DNA of 64,000 nt from Deuterostichococcus epilithicus (taxonomy: Eukaryota; Chlorophyta; Trebouxiophyceae; Prasiolales; Stichococcaceae), in assembly GCA_033439295.1 (NCBI GenBank), contig JAVTLE010000023.1:806001-870000 (forward strand), written 5' to 3'. Positions within the stretch are counted from its first letter, which is position 1, and each line of letters opens with the position of its first letter. Positions 26,589 through 58,573 of the stretch are shown here, one piece after another. Below the pieces are notes generated by a model. It ran no database searches. It was not told the DNA's origin and saw only the letters and a program-made list of their open reading frames with translations. Both the position numbers and the translations under genes were made by a program.

Positions 26589-26816
26589 GGTGCTGAGTCG
26601 AGTGTCCACCGTCTCTGTGCTCGCAAACGTACTGTGCTGTGTCGCTGAGCTGGACGCGCAGAGCTCGAGGTGCAGTTCGTAAACCCTTCAAATATTTACG
26701 CCGAGATTGACTATGATGGTACACCTTCTACGCCTCATTTGGTCGATCCGCAGCCCGTACTGAAGCAGCTGTGATCGAATATAATTAGTGAACATTCATC
26801 AAGCTCACCGACGTCG
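26589..26816. promoter_or_regulatory. Putative bidirectional promoter, BI-1 / lumenal TPR gene
   Basis: Only 228 bp separate the two divergent start codons, so 5' UTRs and promoters of both genes must fit here. This is inferred from spacing; no TATA box or other motif is asserted. Confidence 0.6.
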
Positions 26817-28613
26817 ATGACGAGCAAAGCGCTGCGCCGCTTCACGATCCCGATCCGTGGTGCGCACTCCGACAGACCTCAGGTGCAGCAGCGCTCTGCA
26901 GCTCCTGGAACAGATCGGACAGCCGTTACAACCCCTTCGAGACGTGATGCGCTGCTGCTGGGTGTCGCCATCGCCACAGCATCGCTGATTCCACGGCAGG
27001 CTCATGCGGCCTCGGCGGACGGACGCCTCCTGCAGGCATTCAGAGATGCAATGGCAGCGCCTGACTTCGAGGCAGCCGAGCGGGCGTGGGGGCGTGCGAT
27101 CGAGATGGCACCGGGCAACGGGCCTGCGTTCAGCAACAGAGGCACCGTGCGGCTGCAGAATGGCAGGCGCGCATGCTGCCGCCGCACCGGAGTCTGTCCC
27201 GATTGACAGATGTAACTTGATATGACATCTTCCATGTGACTGATACCTTGCCGTGATCCCTCGCAAGTCATGACCATCGCCCATCGCATCATCAGATGGC
27301 AGGCTGCGCGGGACGATTTGCTCCGAGCGCTGGATATCGAGTCCTCTGCTGGCTCTCCAACCAGCGCAGCATTGCTCAACAACCTGGGTAAGTTCGTCCA
27401 ATCGTAATTCGACCAATCGGACCATGCATGTCGCAGAGCGCGCGGTGGTGCTTGCTCTGTGCAGTCTCTGCAGGCCGGACACCATATGTGGTCGGATGAC
27501 ATGAACGAACGGTCCCACTCATGACAATGCATAACGACTCAAGGGCTCGGGGGTCAGCGAGGACAAGCACCTATGTGCCTCCGGCTCGCGCAGGTAATGC
27601 GGAGGGCGCGCTGGGCGACTGGGTGGCGGCGCAGCGGCACTTCCGGGAGGCTGCAGAAGACCCCGAAATGGAGTCCATCGCATATGCCAACCTGGCGCTC
27701 GCGTGCTTCGAGACTAGGCAGGATGCGGAGGCCGTCAGGGCCGCCAGGCAGCTGCTGCGCAGGTGCCTGCAATTGTCGCAGTTTACTGACGAGTGTTCGC
27801 TATGGAGAGCAGATCCCTCTGCTGTCGCTGCCCATGTGCACATTCCCAGCTGCGATGCGAGTGTTGAGACAACGAACAGTAGCTGCCGTCAGCAATGCTC
27901 CGAGCTCACGGTAGTCAAGTGTCATGCTGATCTTTTGTGTGCCCTGATCGCCAGGGATGCGTCCTTCCTGGACATGCGCTGCGCCCTGGCAGGTACGCCG
28001 GGCCTGACACGGATGCATGTGGTGAACTGCTGGATATTCGAAACTGGTAAATATCTTCACGACTCTAGCACCAGCTGGCCACAAGCATAAGTGTGCCGGC
28101 CAGGGGGTGGGCCTGTTGTGTTGTTTTCTCATTCTCTTCATCTCTTCTCATTCTCTACTCTTCTCATTCTCTACTCTACTCCACCAGCGTTCCTCTGGGC
28201 GAGCGGTGAGCGGTCGCAGGCGGAGGACGAGTGGGAAACGCTGCAGAATGCGCAGGATGGCCTCGGCGGCGCAATCTACAGCAAGGTCTGCTTTATAGTA
28301 AGATGCCAGCAGCCAGAAGATGCTCGCTGCACGGATGTGTGGGATGGCTTACTGTTGCTGTTAACGACGGGGAGAGCAAGGGGCATGCGCTGCCACTGGA
28401 GATGGCTGAGTGTTTTGGAACGGATGTGGGGTCGAGCAGGCAATGTATCTCGGTCGCTGTGTACAGGCAACAGCAGTGCAGCGTGTGAGGAGTCGATGGC
28501 CGCCGCGGGCGACCGCGGCACTGCAGGCGTTTCTGTCCATGTCATCGGAAGGCATGGCACAGGGCTACGATGGCAGGGAGGTTCAGTACACATTTGGGGC
28601 ATCTGCAGCATGA
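26817..28613 (+). CDS. Chloroplast (thylakoid-lumen type) TPR-like protein
   Basis: Six exons join in phase to 292 residues: 26817-27166, 27296-27387, 27594-27762, 27955-27992, 28188-28285, 28482-28613. The first about 65 residues look like a bipartite plastid leader: a Ser/Arg-rich start, then a twin-arginine and hydrophobic stretch ending AHA (SRRDALLLGVAIATASLIPR), typical of Tat-dependent lumen import. TPR-like helices follow: LLQAFRDAMAAPDFEAAERA, NGPAFSNRGTV, WQAARDDLLRALDIE, NNLGNAEGALGDWVAAQRHF and YANLALACFETRQDAEAVRA. The last exon, RWPPRATAALQAFLSMSSEG, resembles plant chloroplast-lumen TPR proteins of the At2g37400 group. Molecular role is unknown; protein-protein scaffolding is likely. 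Intron 1 needs a GC donor (AG|GCGCGC at 27167) to keep phase and the alignment. It is divergent from BI-1. Confidence 0.85.
28129..28181 (+). repeat. Pyrimidine-rich minisatellite at a 3' splice site
   Basis: Imperfect tandem copies of a cattctctactctt-type unit directly before the acceptor of TPR exon 5 (exon starts 28188). The repeat forms an unusually long polypyrimidine tract, so it may strengthen that splice site. Confidence 0.75.
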
Positions 28614-29006
28614 CGCGGATGTCATTGCACATGGTTTGGTCTGGAAGCGGAAAGAGGGAGAGGCAGCGAGGGATGACTCATAGAAGGTATCGTTGGGTTT
28701 CTCAACCAACTCTTGATCTTCTAAAACGAGGCCGGTGGATGGCTGATGATGGGCAACATATCTGAGCCCTTGAGTACTGGTGAGCTCCGGTCGATCACTC
28801 ACAATGGTGACTGCTAACGCCAACTTTTGGCAGTGGACCCGTTCCATGTCTATATATAGGTTCAGCAAATATCGTCAAAGTTCATTCTCAGATACAGTCT
28901 GCCAGCACACACGCCGCCCCAGCTGCAGCAGCGTCGCCAGCACACGTGACAGGAGCACATGCGGGTCCCTGGCAGGTTCCCGCCAAGGCTCCCTCGCCAG
29001 GGACCC
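28614..29006. other. Intergenic region between converging TPR and SPT16 genes
   Basis: About 0.4 kb holding the 3' UTRs of two convergent genes. No additional gene or clear terminator element is recognised. Confidence 0.5.
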
Positions 29007-40158
<11,152 letters not shown>

Positions 40159-40545
40159 CCTGGCTTGAGATGGCCCGTTGCTGTCGCATCACCTCCTCAG
40201 GCACATGATGCGCGGTGCCCAGCGTCAGTGTCTGCAATTGCGATTGAACATCAATCTGCAAGGAAGAAATCGGTAAGCACGGCACGCGTGCTGGTGCGCA
40301 TGTTGCTGCAGACTCTAGCTTAGATCTTGGGCCGGAGTCCCTGCATGATGACGTCAGTCCAGCTTGGCAGTGTTCCGGAGACGTGTCGCGCGCAGCGTCG
40401 GACAAAGCTCTTACCAGAGCTTTGCCATTTTCCGTCTTCACAATTTAGCTTGTGCATTACCTGCAAATTATTGAATGACATTCGCAAAGGTTGCCAGCTT
40501 CTGAGACACCCCCCTTCTCAAAGATCGACACCCCCACTATTCGTG
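40159..40545. promoter_or_regulatory. Putative bidirectional promoter, SPT16 / CDC48-like gene
   Basis: 387 bp between divergent start codons. Shared promoter is inferred from spacing only; no motif is asserted. Confidence 0.55.
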
Positions 40546-46148
<5,603 letters not shown>

Positions 46149-47546
46149 ATCGTGCTCAGAAATAGCACGAGTTTCATGTCTTTGTTTCTCCTCTGCCTTG
46201 CCTTTGGGATTTCAATACCTCTGGGCCTTTAGACAGCTGACTTCAGCAAGCAGATGATAGCGAGGATGTGGTTGTGGTGATGGTTGGTAGGCTGCGCCAG
46301 ATAGTGGTAATGTTTGACATCAGAAGTTGTAGTTGCTAGGGCTGATGGGACGAGGACCATCACCGTCCAATACCAACCTTTACATCTGAAACCGGTCGTT
46401 TTCGTCGCCTGCGCGCGGCACGCTTCCCCCAGACAAACTTTGCATCGATGTACTGCGTGAGTAATATTGTATTACTTGAGCGGCTAGTCAACTACTGAAA
46501 CCATGCGCGTGAGAACACCACCGGGGCGCCAGCACTATGGCGCACCTGCACTTGTCAGCTGAATGCAATTTTGCTGTTCTTGACTTGTTGCTTACAATCG
46601 AAATGTGCCATTGTATTGTGATGACTATTCTGAAGGTCTAACAATGATGCGGCGCCGCGATGAAGCCCAGAGATGGCCCAACACAGCGGCACCGCGCAAA
46701 GGGGGTTCATCCGAGAGCTGCGGCCGGCAAGGCGCACTGCGCAGTCTTGCTGATGTGTGCCGTTACCGGGCTCCACGGCGGCGCTGCGTCATCGCCTTGT
46801 CTTCAAAATAGGTATTCATTGCAATAGCACAACGATAATGAGCAATGCTTCAAGGGTGCAACGCAGCAAAAGTGCATTGCAACTTACACGCGCAGGCACA
46901 CCCTGGGGCGGCGCCCCGATGCTATCCTCACGCCGCAGCTCTCTTGCTGGTTTCTGTAGTCGAGTGGCCGGTTCAATTGTGACACAGTACGTGTGACACA
47001 GTCAAAAATGCTGTTGTTGGGGTGAGCGTGCCGCACACATGCTCGTGCAAGCGAGGTGGCAAAGTGACCAGAGGAGCAATGTCCACACGAAAACACTACT
47101 GACGGTGATGCTCCTCAACCCGTCAGTCCTAGCGATGAGAAGTTTCTGGCGTCGCAACTCGGCCCAAACCCAAACTGTTGGCGCCCAACCCCCAGTTTTG
47201 GAGCGGAAAATGTTTGATCTGATAGTCCTAGCCGTCGTGCTTTGCTGACACGTGCCAGCTCGATTAGTATAGTCCAGAGCACAGCACTTTGTGGCTCTGA
47301 TCCCCTCTCCCTTCCCCCTTCCACCCCGCCCGACTTCGTCAACGCTTCTTGGAGACAACGTCTGCGGGTCATCGGGCATTGATTGCGCCGTACTGATCTT
47401 GTCGCGGCTGATTTGGTCGAAAGCGCGTCGCGACTACTCGTTGGTCGTGAGCAGTTCATCCTCAACAGTCAGCGCCCGCACAACAGCCCGTGAAAGTCGA
47501 TAGACGTATTTTCACGTCGGTATCGAAGCGCGCTTCTTGCTGCAGC
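46149..47546. other. Intergenic region between CDC48-like and WW-domain genes
   Basis: About 1.4 kb with no recognisable gene on either strand. It should hold the CDC48-like 3' UTR and the next promoter. Short open frames (for example 46757-46996) have no family signature. Confidence 0.5.
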
Positions 47547-48930
47547 ATGATTATCCGGCGGGGCCTCTGCTTCTGCCTCTCGATTATGCTGCTGGTGGGC
47601 CTAGCCTCGGCTGCTTCGGTGAAAGATATGCTCAACGACACAGATAGGTGAGACAACAAACAACACATTGAGACACGAGCACCTCGGCGTCACAGGCACA
47701 CTCCTGCATAAGTCAGATGGCTGTTGGTGGGCCAAGTCATTCAGCCCAGGTGCCCGTTGGCTGTGCTCCTCCCAGAGCCACTGCCAGTTGCCCACGACCT
47801 ACAAGCATGTGGGATGCCTGCTTCTGCCAGGCGCAAATTGCCCTTCTGACAACGGGTTGGTCTGCAGCGTGGGCGCGCCACAGTCTGTGCGAAAACGTGG
47901 GCTCGCGCCGGTGGTGGACCTTCTGCGGCGACCGGCGGCTCCGGGCCTAACGTTCGATCTGCTCGGAGACTCGTGGACGGTGCACCAGGACCCGGTATCT
48001 CAGGCGAGTGGGTCGTGCTGGGACAGAGCAGGCTGCATGTTGCTGTGTTGACACGACTTGCCGCAAATCCTGTGGTAGATGGCGCCGCACGAAGCCACAG
48101 CGCATACTTCCGCCTCCCCAATGTGCTGAGACCAACCCGTCTTTCCACGCAGGCGCTGTACTTTCACAATCAGGACAAGGGAGTGACGCAGTGGAACGAT
48201 CCGCGGGCGGTTGCACTGCGGAGAGCCAGGGTGCGCAGCTGCGCTTATCATCTGGAGTGAAACAAATCCTGCGCTTTTCTACAATGCCTCATGTCGCTAA
48301 TCTGGCGCCATGCCCACATACATCATGGTGTGATGGCGGTTCGTTGTGCGCCATGCAGAGAAACCTGTCACCGCGGGAGCGGCGGCTGCTGCTGCTGATT
48401 GTCATCGTGCCGCTGGTCGCATTCTTGATAGCGATCTCCGCACGCATCATCTATCTACAGGCACGATACATCTGATATTGCTGCCGTCAAAATCGCAAAC
48501 CTCCCGATGCCCAGTGTCTGCATCCCCATGTGCCAGTCTTGCCACCTGGCCCGGAGGCGGCACGATGTGTTGGCTTGCTGTGCGCAGAAATACTATCCCG
48601 AGCTCCTTTGGCCCACGAAGGAGCGGAAGACGCGGAAGAAGTTCAGGAACAGGGAGAAGGTGAGGCGCCTGGCCGTCACAACATGCTATCGTGAGAAGAT
48701 GCGCGTGATTCGGGATGGCATCTGTGGGCTGTCAAGCTCGCGGCGTGTTGCTGACGACCGCACACAAGGAGTGGGTGCGAGGTCCTGATTGGCAAGCCCT
48801 ACCCACACACGCCGCATTTTTGGTCTGATGGTGCTGTCCTGACTGCGTGGCGCCTGCCGGCTTGCAGATGCAGAAGTCCCGCTTCAAGGTGTCACAGGAT
48901 GGCAAGGGCGGGCGGTCTGCCAATTCGTGA
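47547..48930 (+). CDS. Small single-pass membrane protein with signal peptide and WW domain
   Basis: Six exons join in phase to 183 residues: 47547-47647, 47868-48003, 48153-48230, 48359-48460, 48588-48659, 48868-48930. Order: signal peptide (residues 1-23, LCFCLSIMLLVGLASAASV), linker, WW domain about residues 69-95 (SWTVHQDPVSQALYFHNQD then GVTQWNDPR, both signature Trp, the Tyr-Phe pair and the Pro present), a transmembrane helix (LLLLIVIVPLVAFLIAISAR), then a Lys/Arg-rich tail (TKERKTRKKFRNREK, SRFKVSQDGKGG). The topology suggests a lumenal or extracellular WW domain, unusual because most WW domains are cytosolic or nuclear and bind Pro-rich ligands. Two of five introns need GC donors (48004, 48461). 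If the second is not used, the protein stops at 48472-48474, soon after the membrane helix. Family not recognised. Confidence 0.72.
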
Positions 48931-49396
48931 GGTCGTTACAGCGCCGCGCATGGAGTTGTTCTATGCAACGACATACTTCTCGGAGGGCTACGTATGGCTG
49001 GTGCTCATGAACATGAAGGTCGCCCGGACATGGCGGTCCTGGCTGCCGGAACATTCTGTTGCCGGGTGCAAATAGTGCGTGTCAGGCGCAAGAGTCACAC
49101 ACGCTAGCTTGGCCAAGCCAAATCAGGGAACTAGGTATCTTCATTTGACTTTGAGAATGCATTCCACACGACATCCCCTTTTGCGAATAAATCGGCCTGA
49201 CAGACAGCGGCTGAGTGCTCAATGCATCTGAATGCAACTCTTGAACCAACACCGTTGCTGAAGCGTCCTTGCAGAGACAGCCAGCATGTCACTCCATAAG
49301 CGCACGAGAACCTGCACCATACAAGCGGCTGACAAGCCTAGTCGGCTGCTATCCGACTTCGATCTCAGCGCCGCCGCCGCAAGCGCCGCCCCCGTT
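48931..49396. other. Intergenic region between converging WW-domain and RRF genes
   Basis: About 0.47 kb expected to hold two 3' UTRs. Nothing else recognised. Confidence 0.5.
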
Positions 49397-51809
49397 TCAC
49401 ACACTGCTGATGTCCTTTGCCTTCTCTGCTCCCAGCCGCTCCACCAACTGGACGTACTTGTCCGTCAGCTGCTGCAGCTACACGACAGGACGACAACCGA
49501 TTTTTAGCCGCAGTTGGCTCGGCACACGTCCGCACATGTTCTTGAGGGCCATGCCATGCCTCGCCCGATCGTACGCTTGCGCACATCCAGACCAAAGCAC
49601 AGGGTCCCGCCACCGTAAGCTCGCGGTCACGAAAAGCAAGACAGGTCACGCGGAGCGCTTGCAACAGAAAATGACTCCAGTGGCCTGTGCCCTGCAACCA
49701 TGGTCATCTGGTCATCTGAAAACAGCACCGCACCTCACGCTCTGCACGGAAGCGCTCGTCCTCACTGGTTATGGTCTTCACGGCTGCCAGGCCCGAGTGC
49801 CGCGCATTCCTCACCGACACCTGGGTTCAAAACATCAACCACAATAAAATTCATCACGAGGTTCTGGATGCATTCTTATGCAAGGCGGCGCGGTGCAGTC
49901 GGCCTCAGGTTACCTTTGCTGCTTCCACCTCCTGCTTGCAAAGCTTCGCCAATGCTTCCTGCGTCTCCGGCGACGGCCTGCATGAAAAGAGGGCGGCTGT
50001 CAGGTACCGCTGCAGCGGCATGGAGCTTTGACATGCGACGCGGCTGAGCGAATTGCAGCAGCTGCTTCAGACGATGCAAGCATTACCTACTGGGCCTCAT
50101 AGCTGCAGCTCAAGAGTGGCAATATGCTCACTCATGCATGCATGCCAAAGTGCAAACCTGTGCACAATGCGGATGTCGTGTCTTCACTATGGAAAAAGGC
50201 CGTGAGTGTGAGCTGATACAGCAATGATGGGTGAGTACGCGCCCAGACGCACTTGGGCACCGGCACGAGGACCTCTTGTCCCTCTACGCGCGGGTTGAGG
50301 CCCAGCGGCGACGCCGCAATGGCCTTCTCCACCGCTGGCAGCGTCTGCAGGCAGGCAGTAGCACGCTCGTGGACCTGACCATGATGCAATGCTGTGCAAG
50401 TTGCGGGGCTTCCGACGGCGGTGGCGCAGTGGCCGCTTCACCGGCAGCGTCTGCAGGCAATGGAAGAAAGCCGCTGATGTCAATCTGACCAGGATACAGT
50501 GCTGTGCGAGGTGCAGGACTCCCAGCAACATGCCGATGGCGTTCTCCACCGCCGGCAGCATCAATGGGCAATTCACACATGGTCACGGATGGGAGGGATG
50601 CACATGCGTATGCGATCGTGATGCAGAGCAGCGAAGGCTGCAGGTCTGCAGGAAGTATGTCGCATCACATCGGAACGACTGCTGTTGAGAAAATTCCGTC
50701 GCAGAGCCAGCAGCATCCGGTGGCATGCCTCAGCCACGTGAACGTCGGGCAACTGCTCGGCAATCCTTGTCTGTAGCACTGCAAGCAAGTGCGGCGCGCG
50801 ACGGTCTTGGCGCTTGCAGTTTGATGTGCGGGGAGCCCAACACTCACCGAGGGGTCAAACACCGCTGCCACTAGCAACTGCGCATCTCGTGCCAGCACCG
50901 TGGCCAGCGTGTTGAGCGCCATTTTCTCGCCGTACGCTTCCACCTTGATGTGGTCCAGCATCCCTGCACTGGCAGTGATGCTCAGTCCGTTCTGCAGCGG
51001 GGCTTCACAACGCCGTCGCTCAACTGACAGCAGCATGCTGCATATGCTGTCAACAAAACTGCCGACTCGCTCCTGTGCTCAGCAGGTTTACCCCACCTGT
51101 CGAGGCGCGGCCAGTGCGCATGCCGGCCAGCTCCTGCTTTAGGTAGCTCACTGCCGCCTCCATCTGCCTGCCATCGTGTCAAGGCAATCGATTCATAACA
51201 GACATATGTTTGGACAGAGCACTACACAGCGGCTGCCGCCCCCAAGCTTTCAGGAGTCGGAGCAGCAATCGCAGGCAGGAAGCGCACTGCATCTCCTCGG
51301 CGAAGTTAACGAGGGAGCCCTCTGGCGCTGCCGGTGCGTGCCGCCCGTGTGGCTCCTGGCGAGTCCGCTCCGGCGCTGCCTGCTTATTCTTATCTGCACA
51401 GCAGGCCATCCGCATCGATCGATCTTCACGGCACCCTGCAGACGAGTGGCAAGGACTGCAGCGCTTGCCTGCCGGTAATCGCTCGAGCCGAGGTCGTGCT
51501 GTGCTATGGCGCCGCACCTTTCTTGCCCTTGGCGCTGCCTTTGGCATAGCCACGGACGCTGATCAGGGCCGCTGCAGCCTGGCCGTGGTTGATTCCTGCA
51601 AGTAACGGCTGGCAGCCGCTAGTCTTCGCATCCGCATGCTGCGTGGCAGCAGTGCTGGCGGATCGCTGCGACGTTGGAGCTGTGGGCATGCCGCATGCGG
51701 CGCTGCGGGCTGGCTGGCGCTCTGAGCTGACATGTGCAGACACATCCAATGCGTTCAGCACTACTCTGACAGAGGTTTGCGCACGTTTGACTCCGTGCAA
51801 GGCCAGCAT
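49397..51809 (-). CDS. Ribosome recycling factor, probably mitochondrial
   Basis: Eight exons join in phase to 302 residues: 51809-51518, 51393-51288, 51167-51097, 50963-50848, 50344-50253, 49977-49914, 49820-49734, 49477-49397. RRF splits the post-termination ribosome with EF-G. Family landmarks: MEAAVSYLKQELAGMRTGRA, MLDHIKVEAYGEKMALNTLA, TLPAVEKAIAASPLGLNPRV, GQEVLVPVPK, SVRNARHSGLAAVKTITSED and LQQLTDKYVQLVERLGAEKA, ending at a TGA. The usual LTEERR motif after the VPVP block is replaced by KPSPETQEALAKL. About 130 residues precede the conserved core. They contain a basic leader and RGYAKGSAKGKKG, resembling the pre-core region of mitochondrial RRFs, so mitochondria are favoured over plastids. 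All seven introns are GT-AG. Copies of exon 5's start lie in the preceding intron. It is divergent from KRR1 at 400 bp. Confidence 0.9.
50420..50570 (-). repeat. Two decayed copies of RRF exon 5 start
   Basis: The exon start (TLPAVEKAIAAS; ggcagcgtctgcaggca at 50337) recurs at 50443 (offset 106 bp) and in weaker form at 50554 (offset 111 bp), inside the intron upstream. The nearer copy keeps a CAG acceptor but leads out of frame. Confidence 0.85.
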
Positions 51810-52209
51810 TCTCGGCACGCGCAACGTCAGCAAGCCGCGATAGTTGCCGCTTGATGCTAAAAGGTGCGGGTCCAGGGTTCCAGGCGCAAAGATCAGGTTG
51901 CAATGGATCTGTTGATAGCCTGAAACAGTGAAATTACTTACTTGCGCGCCGCATGTGGTCTCCCGAAACACCATCCCGGAGCCGACATGCATGGCCGCAG
52001 CGCTGACTGATGCATTCCAGTGCTTGCCACAGCACCCGAAAACAGCCAGAGGTGACCAGCAACTGAATCGAGCGCGCTGTCATCGCGTAGGCCGAAAGGA
52101 AACCTTCAAGTCGGGAAGGACTTGGCCAGCACTGGTGTCGGAGCACTCGCAGCCTGAGCCTACTTGCGGCAGCACAACCGTCTGAGCCGCAGCGGACACA
52201 AGGCATGTG
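51810..52209. promoter_or_regulatory. Putative bidirectional promoter, RRF / KRR1
   Basis: 400 bp between divergent start codons of two ribosome-related genes. Shared regulation is inferred from spacing and function; no motif is asserted. Confidence 0.55.
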
Positions 52210-56105
<3,896 letters not shown>

Positions 56106-56374
56106 CCGTCCGGATCGGGGCTGAATTGGACGGGCATGGCAATGCCAGGCCCTTGCACCGCACACTTCTGAACGCTGGATCGTTGTAGATTGTGACAGGG
56201 TGCATGGAGACAGCCAAAATTATGGAGACTATCTATTATATATATATACATAGTCCTCTCCAAGACCAACAAACCACTGACAAGTGTGTCTCTCTCAGCC
56301 TCTCCTGCAACCAAAGGTACTTGCTGCACTCCTATGTGGGTGGTCGCCCTCCACATATAGTCGTGGTGCTGTCC
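56106..56374. other. Convergent 3' region, KRR1 / unassigned gene
   Basis: About 270 bp between two stop codons, containing an AT-rich stretch near 56230-56252. Likely 3' UTRs and polyadenylation signals; no specific signal is asserted. Confidence 0.5.
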
Positions 56375-57998
56375 TCAGAACTCGAACTGAGACGACATGA
56401 CTGCCAGGGTGTCCGCTGGCAGCCGCAGGAAGGTGTCGAAGAAGCGGTCTCCGGTCCTTTGCACGTCTGCCACGCCCACAAGCCTGCATCGGCAGCAGGA
56501 TGCATTCAAGCCATGGGCCTTGAGGATGCTCCGTGGCGCACGACACGCGAGGGAGTTGAGCGGGATCGCTCAGTGAGATGAGCAAGTAGTCCAGGCAAAG
56601 CTGTCATCAGCCCAAACGTCCACATGCTGGTGTGGCATCTAAGAGACAAACAAGCTTGCGCACGTGGCGTAGCCGCTGCCATTCATGGGCGACCCGGTGC
56701 CGCCTAGATTCCGGCCCTTCACGGTGCCAGTCGTGAGACGCGTGGTGACCAGCAGCGGCGGCGCAGCGTACAGAACCCAGCCGAAGATCGAAGCTGTGAA
56801 CATGAATCTGGCCACGAAGTCGAGCTGCACCTCGCCCGATGATCTGTCCAGCCACCCCTGCGTCAAACAAACCGAACTGGAACGTTTGTTGCATATTGGC
56901 TCGCACGGCCCGACACATGTGTCCTCACAAATCCCAGCTCAGACTGCCTGCAGCTCGTTTACGTATTTAATCTAGAGCAGAGCTCAATAGAGAATAGGCA
57001 AGACAGCGACACATAGCCACTTGAGGAGCCACCCTCACCGTGAGGCTCTGCGATTCGACAACAATCCTGAAGAACGGCAGCAGCGGCAGCCCCATGAAGC
57101 GTGCTGTCTGGTGGCTGACGTCTGGTATGCTGTGCGTCTGCGGGTCGAATCTCAGGTGCAGCCGGTCGGACCTGGGCAGGCGAAACCTTGAGTCAGTGCT
57201 GCGCGGCTGCACTGCTCAAGTGGCAGCAAGGTGATGTTGCACCGGCACACCGTTCCCCAGCATGGTGAGAGGCCGGCATGTAAGGGTGTCCGCCAGTGCT
57301 ATGCTGGCCAAAGCTGCGCACCCCTGACTGGTGACCTCCGCGACGCCGCCGCCGCCGGTCGCATCGTAGTCGAATGTTGGGTAGATGCTCACACCTAGTT
57401 TGCAGTCCGCCAGCGTTCGCATGGCCACCTGTACGTGGAAACGTCAGCAGTCTAACATCGAATGTTTCAGGAGCACTCGCAAACGTTCTTTGAGGTCATG
57501 GAGGGTTCTCTGCGCATTCGAGCAGCCGCTCCAGGAGCAACCACCGCTAATTTCACACACCCGAACAGCAGGCGCATCAGCATGTTCGGCGGCGGAGGTT
57601 GTTAACACGAAGAGCCCTTTATATTACGCACAGAGAGATGAAGTGCGCTTGCCTGACCATTGCTGCGCTTGACGATGTCCTCGACTGGCGTCTGCGCCTC
57701 GGGTGCTTGCAGCAGAGCCTGCTGTGGGCCGGGTTGCCGCCCTGCATTGCAGAAGTTGAGATGTAGCATAATGATCTGGAAATCAGCTTAAGATTAACTG
57801 CGCGAAGTCCATGGACCTGGCCAGATGCTCTTGTAAAGGCTCACCAAGCAACGGTGTGCGCCTGCGCTGTGAATGCTGGGCTGGAGAGTTGGCCGGCTTG
57901 CTGCCCAGGACGCGCGCTGGATTGATCGATGTAAACACGTGGTGTTCCTGAAACCTTCGAGGGCAGCCGATCAGCGGTTGCCGCAAGCCTGACTGCAT
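56375..57998 (-). CDS. Unassigned protein, possibly plastid-targeted
   Basis: Six exons join in phase to 261 residues: 57998-57845, 57741-57653, 57428-57322, 57171-57039, 56857-56664, 56483-56375. The first about 50 residues are rich in Arg, Ser and Pro and poor in acids (MQSGLRQPLIGCPRRFQEHH, SPAQHSQRRRTPLL), fitting a plastid or mitochondrial leader. The body is soluble-looking, with alternating strands: QTPVEDIVKRSNGQVAMRTL, LGVSIYPTFDYDATGGG, LHLRFDPQTHSIPDVSH, ARFMGLPLLPFFRIVVES, GWLDRSSGEVQLDFVARFMF and YAAPPLLVTTRLTT, ending TGDRFFDTFLRLPADTL and SSQFEF. I do not recognise the family. The pattern of short beta-prone blocks could suggest a lipid- or pigment-binding fold, but that is only a guess. 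Intron 2 uses a GC donor (CAG|GCAAGC at 57652). An upstream non-coding exon is possible. Confidence 0.72.
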
Positions 57999-58573
57999 TC
58001 GGGATCGGTCTGATGACACCAGGCGATATCTGTGCGTTACGGACTTTGTTGGTTTGGAGAAGGCGGCTTTGCAAAGTAATTATGTGGAACATATTGAAGC
58101 GGACGAAAGCTTGTGATCGCGCGGGTGAACGACTGCCTGCACCACGCATGATGTGTTATGGTGCCAGCTTCCAGTGCTGACTTCACACCAGCTAGGTGTG
58201 ATGCGTGCAGTACAGTACGGCAAGAAGTTGAATGGGATGACACCAGCATGACCTCGGCCAACAGAAAAAAATGCATCTCAAAGCCAGACGAGTGATGGGA
58301 GGAAGTGCAGCGGTCTTTGCGCTCTGCAGCTGCGCCCATAGCGTGGCGCATTAAAGAGCGGATAGCACAACTTGCACAAGCTATCCCGAAGAGGCTCGCA
58401 AACGGAGCACTTCAGACTGGTTATACGAGTTCCCTCTTGCAAATCTGAGCAAGTACATCGGCCCGACCGGCCCAGGTCAATCAGCCATGGTACGTCCGTT
58501 CCGACAATCACCCGAGCCACAGTCTTGATGGTTCAGACCCCTGAGCGGCCAGCCTGGTGGAACCATTGGTTGG
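57999..58573. other. Intergenic region between two minus-strand genes
   Basis: About 0.57 kb; should contain the promoter of the unassigned gene and the 3' UTR of the NUA-like gene. No gene recognised. Confidence 0.5.

Noticed and set aside
26805-27532. Minus-strand frames of 237 and 176 residues opposite the TPR gene
   Set aside because: Shadow frames of a GC-rich exon; the plus strand shows a leader, TPR helices and clean splicing.
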